A stretch of 9,410 nt of DNA from assembly GCA_949127695.1 (NCBI GenBank), contig CASBQH010000503.1, positions 1 through 9,410 on the forward strand. The letters run 5' to 3'. Below, in pieces: positions 5,617-9,410 of the stretch. This stretch comes from Synechococcales cyanobacterium PMM_0073. Its GTDB lineage: Bacteria; Cyanobacteriota; Cyanobacteriia; Elainellales; Elainellaceae. Each line of letters begins with the position of its first letter. Within the stretch, counting starts at the first letter, position 1. A program made the translations under genes and the position numbers. Below the pieces are notes generated by a model. It had not been told where the DNA came from and made no database searches. It saw only the letters and a list, made by a program, of their open reading frames with translations.

Positions 5617-7122
5617 TTACTTATCTGATTGTTCGAGCTGGCTGAGAATCGGCGTCAGATCAAGATGATTGCCAATCGCTTCGGCAATGCCATCTAGCAT
5701 AGCCTCGCGCTGTTCGCGGTAGTTGGAGATGCCGGTGGGCAGCGACTTGAGTCCTCGCTGCTGACGCAGACGGTTCAACCAGGCGCGTCGCCAGGGGCCA
5801 TTGTCAAAAATGCCGTGGAGGTAAGTGCCCCAAAGCGACTGGGTGACATCCACCGCGCCCAGGTTGGTGTCGTCAAACAGATGCTGGAACAGCGGCTTGC
5901 CGGTCTCTGGATCGGGATCCATCGCCAGATGGCTACGCCCCTGATGCAGCTCGTAGCCCGCCACCGGCAGTCCCTCCTGCGGAAAATTGGAAGACACCAG
6001 CCGCTGCCGCGCCACCTTTTGCCCTGTAATCACCGTCTTGAGTGGAAACAGCCCCAGCCCCTTATAGCGGCCTTCTTGGCCTTCGACGCCTTCCGGGTCG
6101 GCCAGGACTTTGCCCATCATTTGGTAGCCGCCGCAGATCCCCAGAACCGTGCCGCCCGCTGCCGCATAGTTTTGGATCTCTTCGGCTAGTCCGGTGCGCT
6201 GCATCGCCACTAGGTCGGGAATCGTGGTTTTAGAACCGGGCAAAATCAGGGCGTCGGGGTAGCCCAGCGTGTCGCGCAAGCCCACATACCGGACGCTGAC
6301 GCTGCCTTCTGCTTCAAGCGGGTCAAAGTCAGTGAAGTTGGAGATTCGGGGCAGGCGAATCACGGCAATTGTCAGCTCATTGCTGCTGCCTTCGCGCCGA
6401 TCCATCAGCGACAGCGAATCTTCGGCGGGCAGCGAATTTTCAAACCAGGGCACGACACCAATCACCGGAATGCCGGTGCGCTCTTCCAGCCAGTCAATTC
6501 CGGGCTGCAAAATCGAGCGCTGGCCGCGAAACTTGTTGATCACAATGCCGCGCACCAGCGCCCGCTCATCTGGATCAAGCAGCTCTAGCGTACCGACGAC
6601 ATGGGCAAACGCGCCGCCCCGTTCGATATCGACCACCAGCAGGGTTGGCGCATTCAGGTATTTGGCCACCCGCATGTTGGTCAGGTCGCGATGCTTTAAG
6701 TTAATTTCTGCCGGACTGCCCGCCCCTTCGCAGATAATGAGATCAAACTCTTCGCCCAAGCGCTGGAGGGATTCTTCAATTGCCTGCCAGCCCGGTTCAA
6801 AAAACTGCTCATAGTAGTCGGCGGCATTTACCCGCCCCACCGAGCGCCCCTTCAAGATCACCTGCGAGGTCATGTCGCCCTGGGGCTTCAGCAAGATCGG
6901 GTTCATCTCGACTCTGGGGGCAATCCCGGCTGCCCAAGCCTGCACCGCCTGCGCGTAGCCAATTTCGCCGCCCGAAGGGGTGACATAGGAGTTGAGCGCC
7001 ATATTTTGTCCCTTAAACGGAGCGACCCGCCAGCCCCGCCGACTCAGAATCCGGCAGAGCGCCGTCGTGAGTAGCGACTTTCCTGCGTGAGATGTCGTGC
7101 CCACAACCATAATGGCTTTCAT
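5617..7122 (-). CDS. cobQ: Cobyric acid synthase (adenosylcobyrinate amidotransferase)
   Basis: CobQ (CbiP) amidates four side-chain carboxylates (b, d, e, g) of adenosylcobyrinic acid a,c-diamide using glutamine and ATP, a late step of cobalamin synthesis in the cytosol. The 501-residue length is normal. The N-terminal dethiobiotin-synthetase-like ATPase domain opens with the P-loop variant VVGTTSHAGKS (6-16) and contains FKGQNMALNS (37-45) and EGAGSPAEINL (132-142). The C-terminal class I glutamine amidotransferase domain has LGICGGYQMMG (327-337) with nucleophile C330, and YLHGIFDN (434-441) with catalytic H436. Nothing is truncated. Start ATG 7122 has a strong AGGAGA (complement of 7128-7133) at 5-nt spacing. 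The gene follows the Npun_F0494-like gene by 61 nt, too little for a cobalamin riboswitch, and leads into the ferredoxin and folK genes. Confidence 0.98.
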   Translation of the reverse strand: MKAIMVVGTTSHAGKSLLTTALCRILSRRGWRVAPFKGQNMALNSYVTPSGGEIGYAQAVQAWAAGIAPRVEMNPILLKPQGDMTSQVILKGRSVGRVNAADYYEQFFEPGWQAIEESLQRLGEEFDLIICEGAGSPAEINLKHRDLTNMRVAKYLNAPTLLVVDIERGGAFAHVVGTLELLDPDERALVRGIVINKFRGQRSILQPGIDWLEERTGIPVIGVVPWFENSLPAEDSLSLMDRREGSSNELTIAVIRLPRISNFTDFDPLEAEGSVSVRYVGLRDTLGYPDALILPGSKTTIPDLVAMQRTGLAEEIQNYAAAGGTVLGICGGYQMMGKVLADPEGVEGQEGRYKGLGLFPLKTVITGQKVARQRLVSSNFPQEGLPVAGYELHQGRSHLAMDPDPETGKPLFQHLFDDTNLGAVDVTQSLWGTYLHGIFDNGPWRRAWLNRLRQQRGLKSLPTGISNYREQREAMLDGIAEAIGNHLDLTPILSQLEQSDK

Positions 7123-7127
7123 GCCGT

Positions 7128-7141
7128 TCTCCTAGATCTAG
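7128..7141 (-). promoter_or_regulatory. cobQ Shine-Dalgarno partly inside a palindrome
   Basis: On the minus strand AGGAGA (complement of 7128-7133) lies 5 nt before the cobQ ATG. The perfect 10-bp palindrome CTAGATCTAG (7132-7141) overlaps its upstream end. Whether the palindrome matters for translation is unknown. Confidence 0.6.
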
Positions 7142-7183
7142 ATATGCTAATGCGGTTTGTGAGAGGTAAAGCGATGCTGAGCG

Positions 7184-7588
7184 CTAGGGGTGCAGCCAGC
7201 TCGGCCAGCGCAGCCATCGATTCAGGAAATTATAGAGGCGATCGGTGAAAGTAGCCGCAGGCAGGCGCTCCCCTTGCCAGCGCAGCAGCAGCTCATGGCC
7301 GAGTGGAGTCAAGCGGAAGCTGTTGGTCAGCCCCTGCCCATCCACCTCGCGGCGCAGCAGCCCCACTTCAATCAGCCAGAGCAGGTCTTTTTCTACGGCC
7401 ATTTCGGAGAGCGGCTGCTTCACATATCCAGACTTTACACCTGTCTGTCCGGCAATCAGGCGAAGATCGACGCTTTGCTGCCGCATCTGGTCAAACAGCG
7501 CCAGCTTGAAGGGCAGACAGCGGACGGCGCGTTCAGCCCGCTTAAATGTAGCGGAGGAATAGCGAGATTTTTTGGACGCGGCAGTCAT
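7184..7588 (-). CDS. Npun_F0494-like small cyanobacterial protein
   Basis: A 134-residue, basic, soluble protein. From memory it matches the uncharacterised cyanobacterial Npun_F0494 family: a start MTAASKKSRY, then ATFKRAERAVRCLPFKLALF, IAGQTGVKSGYVKQPLSE, LLWLIEVGLLRREVDGQG and SFRLTPLGHELL. The middle (helices followed by a REVDGQG...SFRLTPLG hairpin) looks like a winged helix-turn-helix fold, so DNA binding is conceivable. This is inference from pattern only. The start is taken at ATG 7588. A longer frame back to TTG 7639 would add 17 residues not expected in the family, and neither start has a Shine-Dalgarno. It stops 61 nt before cobQ and is likely the first gene of that run, divergent from the NUDIX gene at 7721. 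Confidence 0.85.
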   Translation of the reverse strand: MTAASKKSRYSSATFKRAERAVRCLPFKLALFDQMRQQSVDLRLIAGQTGVKSGYVKQPLSEMAVEKDLLWLIEVGLLRREVDGQGLTNSFRLTPLGHELLLRWQGERLPAATFTDRLYNFLNRWLRWPSWLHP

Positions 7589-7720
7589 CGGGGGATTCAA
7601 ATTGCGGCAAGGCTTGAATTGTGGGCGCAGCTCATTCAAAATTAACTCATCAATTGACTCATTCAGAATTTACCTGCTGCCCTTGTATATATTATGGCTT
7701 GAGCCAGCCAGGAGAAGAGC
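7589..7720. promoter_or_regulatory. Divergent spacer with near-identical direct repeats
   Basis: This 132-nt region separates the minus-strand Npun_F0494-like gene from the plus-strand NUDIX gene. CTCATTCAAAATT (7631-7643) recurs as CTCATTCAGAATT (7658-7670), 12 of 13 bases identical, 27 bp apart. A third CTCAT lies between them at 7646-7650. TTGACT (7654-7659) resembles a -35 box and TATTAT (7690-7695) a -10 box, but their 30-bp separation is too long for one promoter. Binding sites for a regulator are possible, not shown. Confidence 0.45.
7710..7715 (+). promoter_or_regulatory. Shine-Dalgarno AGGAGA supporting a TTG start
   Basis: AGGAGA at 7710-7715 sits 5 nt before TTG 7721. The only nearby upstream ATG (7694-7696) runs into a stop after one codon, so the TTG is the best supported initiation codon of the NUDIX gene. 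Confidence 0.75.
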
Positions 7721-8161
7721 TTGAAATCACCAAACGGCCAAAATCAGCTGGAGGCATCGTTTGGGCTGGTGCCCATTGCCGATCAGGCGGGCGTTCTTCA
7801 ATTTTTGCTGATTCAGCATCGGGCGGGGCATTGGGGCTTCCCCAAAGGCCATGCCGAACCGGGCGAAACGCCGCTGCAAACGGCCTGCCGCGAGTTTGAG
7901 GAAGAAACCGGGATTCGGGACTACCAGGTAAGCGATCATCCGCCGCTGCTGGAGGTCTATCGCTTTGTCAAAAAGCAAAAAAATATTGAAAAAACCGTCA
8001 CTTATTTTATTGCCTGGGTGCAGTCGATGCAGGTGACGCCGCAGGCAGCCGAGATCCGGAGCTATCTTTGGTTGCCCTACGAAGCGGCCTTGGCTCAGCT
8101 CAATTTCCCGCAGAGTCAGCAGGTTCTGCGCCAAGTGCAGCAGACCCTTGAGCTGGGTTAA
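7721..8161 (+). CDS. NUDIX hydrolase, Ap4A (bis-nucleosyl tetraphosphate) type
   Basis: A 146-residue NUDIX enzyme, probably an asymmetrical diadenosine tetraphosphatase that splits Ap4A into ATP and AMP and so removes an alarmone-like by-product of aminoacyl-tRNA synthetases. The NUDIX box is intact at 43-65: G43, five residues, E49, then CREFEEETGI. The lead-in WGFPKGHAEPGET and the downstream IEKTVTYFIAWV (89-100) are typical of the Ap4A group by family knowledge. Length is normal. The start is an unusual TTG backed by AGGAGA at 7710-7715. It is the only plus-strand gene in the right half and is transcribed divergently from the Npun_F0494-like/cobQ run. Its stop TAA (8159-8161) overlaps the stop of the opposite gene. 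RppH-like RNA pyrophosphatase activity is an alternative. Confidence 0.93.
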   Translation: MKSPNGQNQLEASFGLVPIADQAGVLQFLLIQHRAGHWGFPKGHAEPGETPLQTACREFEEETGIRDYQVSDHPPLLEVYRFVKKQKNIEKTVTYFIAWVQSMQVTPQAAEIRSYLWLPYEAALAQLNFPQSQQVLRQVQQTLELG

Positions 8162-8820
8162 AACGGCTCTAGATCTTCTAGCTCAGGTTCAGCAGGCAGC
8201 TCCACCGGACGCGGGTAGAGCGTCATTGCCACCGTTGGATAGAGACGGCTGCCCAGCCCTTTCGTCACAATTCGCGCATAGTTGCCCTGGAGTTCGATCA
8301 CTTCCCAAATCGTCTGCATTTCGGCCTTAGAGAGCTTTGGGCTGGCATGAAGCGCCACCCAATCGCCAATCAAAAGCGTCGGCTGTGCCGTCAGGTTGAG
8401 CGGCTCTTGCAGCATCAGATCGACTTCCTGGCGCTGTGCTTCGAGATCAATCGCGGCAGTCTCTTCGGCTTGCGCCAGCTGTTCGTCAGAGAGGCTGGGG
8501 GCTGATCTGAGTTCTGATCTGAGTTCTGATCTAAGTTCTGAGCCGCTGACTAAGCCCGTGCTGTGGGACTGCTTCAGCGAGGGCGAGAGCTGGGCTGTGG
8601 TTCTCAGCTGCTTTAGACGAGCGCGAGTGGCGGGTGGCGTCGCCTCCCAGACCTGGCGCTTTTGCTGCGGCGTCAGCGTTTCCAGCAGCGCCAAGTCCTC
8701 AGCCGCATCCATCACTTCCAGCATCGCTAGCACGGTTTGCAAGCTGGAATCATCTAGCTGTTCAACCTCGGAGCGATTCAGGCTAACTGCTGAACCGGAG
8801 CGAACCTGTAGGTTTGCCAT
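8158..8820 (-). CDS. Conserved-looking two-part protein with SELR repeats, function unknown
   Basis: A 220-residue acidic soluble protein that I cannot assign to a named family. Residues 12-72 are helical and contain SLQTVLAMLEVMDAAEDLALLETLTPQQKRQVWEA-type sequence. Residues 73-115 are a low-complexity linker with three SELR units (94-105). Residues 116-140 are helical again (EQLAQAEETAAIDLEAQRQE). A C-terminal module (about 148-203: LIGDWVALHAS, AEMQTIWEVIEL, YARIVTKGLGSRLYPTVAMTLYP) looks like a small beta-barrel of SH3/KOW character, by pattern only. The start is ATG 8820. A longer frame would require TTG 8859 and adds a cysteine-containing leader with no support. A partial AGG lies about 10 nt upstream. 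It lies downstream of the 8974-9410 gene on the same strand, and its stop shares TTAA with the convergent NUDIX stop. Confidence 0.85.
   Translation of the reverse strand: MANLQVRSGSAVSLNRSEVEQLDDSSLQTVLAMLEVMDAAEDLALLETLTPQQKRQVWEATPPATRARLKQLRTTAQLSPSLKQSHSTGLVSGSELRSELRSELRSAPSLSDEQLAQAEETAAIDLEAQRQEVDLMLQEPLNLTAQPTLLIGDWVALHASPKLSKAEMQTIWEVIELQGNYARIVTKGLGSRLYPTVAMTLYPRPVELPAEPELEDLEPF
8502..8537. repeat. 12-bp tandem repeat, three copies
   Basis: CTGATCTGAGTT occurs at 8502-8513 and 8514-8525, and with one mismatch (CTGATCTAAGTT) at 8526-8537; a partial CTGAG follows. The unit is four codons long and encodes SELR SELR SELR in the linker of the minus-strand protein, a place where copy number could change without breaking the frame. 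Confidence 0.92.
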
Positions 8821-8931
8821 GCTGCATTTGCCTAGTACATATGTCTCTGGACAGAGCAAAATCCAGACCCCGCAACGGTTTGCCGCTGCCGACTGCTTGA
8901 TTGTGACATATTTCTATTGCCAACGGTCAGG

Positions 8932-8978
8932 CTAGCTGATCCAAACTAGCGGGCCCCAACTAGCTGATCCAAACTAGC
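8932..8978. repeat. 19-bp perfect direct repeat at a gene end
   Basis: CTAGCTGATCCAAACTAGC occurs at 8932-8950 and 8960-8978, separated by GGGCCCCAA. The right copy contains the stop codon (8974-8976) of the minus-strand gene that follows, and the left copy is intergenic. Each copy begins with CTAGC and ends with CTAGC, and GCTAG at 8931-8935 can pair with CTAGC at 8946-8950. There is no T-run, so it is not an obvious terminator. Confidence 0.9.
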
Positions 8979-9410
8979 TGGCAAACTCAGCCGGATTCTG
9001 GTCGCGGCGATGCTGGATGGGAATCGCTGCGCCTTGCTGATTGCCCGCCAGCGCCGCCGTAGCCTCTAGCGCCGCCCGCAGCCGCTTCGCCGCATAGATC
9101 GACATATCGCGCGGGACGCTAATCCGATCGCGCAGGTAGCGCAGCGCCGCATCTGCACCGGGCGGCGGCTGGCAGGGTTGGCCGGTGATTAGGGTCGTCA
9201 GGGCAGAGCGCAGAGCTTCGTCCATTAGCGCGTCATCTGCCGGATTCACCCGAATAATGTTGGCGCGATGCTTCACCACCCGATAGAGCGCCTCAGCCCG
9301 CGAACTCTCTGGCTCTGGATAGGCCACATCTGGCAGCTCTGCCCCAGCTTGATTGGCAGCTTGATCGACGCGGGCTTGATTAATCTGCGTCTGCGGCTCG
9401 TCGTTCGCCC
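8974..9410 (-). CDS. C-terminal part of a glutathione S-transferase-like protein (partial)
   Basis: The minus-strand frame is open from the right edge to a TAG at 8976-8974, giving 144 visible residues of a larger protein whose start lies outside the window. A GTG codon at 9327-9325 could be read as a start, but the open frame continues past it with protein-like sequence (INQARVDQAANQAGAELPD), so a fragment is more likely. Visible landmarks are YPEPESSRAEALYRVVKHR, an ALRYLRDRISVPRDMSIYAAKRLR helix-turn-helix stretch and a polar tail HRRDQNPAEF. From memory the RYLRDRISVPRDMS segment resembles the C-terminal extension of cyanobacterial glutathione S-transferase-family proteins. The N-terminal thioredoxin-like half is outside the window, so this naming is tentative. 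It lies upstream of the 8158-8820 gene with a 153-nt gap. Confidence 0.6.
   Translation of the reverse strand, partial: ANDEPQTQINQARVDQAANQAGAELPDVAYPEPESSRAEALYRVVKHRANIIRVNPADDALMDEALRSALTTLITGQPCQPPPGADAALRYLRDRISVPRDMSIYAAKRLRAALEATAALAGNQQGAAIPIQHRRDQNPAEFAS

Noticed and set aside
7123..7183. Cobalamin riboswitch upstream of cobQ
   Set aside because: The gap is 61 nt, far below the roughly 200 nt such an element needs.
7589..7639. Longer version of the Npun_F0494-like protein from a TTG at 7639
   Set aside because: The extra 17 residues have no Shine-Dalgarno and precede the family-like start MTAASKK; they also overlap the direct repeats in the spacer.
7190..7645. Long plus-strand open frame (151 codons) antisense to the Npun_F0494-like gene
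   Set aside because: It mirrors the minus-strand gene almost end to end, has no Shine-Dalgarno or recognisable motif, and the minus-strand protein has family-like sequence.
8821..8859. TTG-started N-terminal extension of the 8158-8820 protein
   Set aside because: No ribosome binding site supports it, and a better ATG exists at 8820.
8974..9327. Complete 117-residue gene starting at GTG 9327
   Set aside because: The frame stays open upstream to the window edge with protein-like sequence, so a truncated larger gene is more likely.

Overview
This window most likely comes from a cyanobacterium with a moderately GC-rich genome. The evidence is the set of gene families, recalled from family knowledge and not searched: a small Npun_F0494-type protein, a cobQ / small [2Fe-2S] ferredoxin / folK / NUDIX run, a secreted TPR protein, and a C-terminal fragment resembling cyanobacterial glutathione S-transferase-like proteins. 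No rRNA, tRNA, CRISPR array, transposase, phage gene or integration signature is visible. The cyanobacterial HIP1 palindrome (GCGATCGC) does not occur in the window.

Layout. Bases 1-170 hold the start of a minus-strand gene for a membrane-anchored protein. An AT-rich divergent spacer (171-365) leads into a plus-strand pair: a 640-residue APC-superfamily permease with a soluble C-terminal domain (366-2288), and, 8 nt later, a 217-residue membrane protein with a pore-loop-like C-terminal segment (2297-2950). The pair converges on a long minus-strand run. Read in transcription order, that run is a Npun_F0494-like protein (7588-7184), cobQ (7122-5617), a small ferredoxin (5598-5335), folK (5328-4729), an ADP-ribose-pyrophosphatase-type NUDIX hydrolase (4671-4120) and a seven-TPR exported protein (4032-3007). 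To the right, divergent from the run, is an Ap4A-hydrolase-type NUDIX gene (7721-8161). Its stop codon shares a TTAA with the stop of a minus-strand unknown protein (8820-8158). The last gene is a minus-strand fragment cut by the window edge (9410-8974).

Function. CobQ (cobalamin amidation) and FolK (folate synthesis) feed cofactors that meet in one-carbon metabolism. The ferredoxin between them, with an 18-nt gap on one side and a 6-nt gap on the other, is probably co-translated with them. The two NUDIX enzymes look like nucleotide-clean-up functions. The permease and pore-like protein form a candidate two-gene transport module whose substrate cannot be read from sequence.

The most notable non-coding signals are two perfect inverted repeats inside the permease gene (13-bp and 14-bp arms). 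Others are a 19-bp direct repeat spanning the stop codon of the last gene, short in-frame tandem duplications in folK and in the 8158-8820 gene, near-identical direct repeats in the 7589-7720 divergent spacer, and a strongly strand-biased excess of TCTAGC. I see a largely ordinary core region with one transport pair of possible novelty, not a clear new defence or mobile system.
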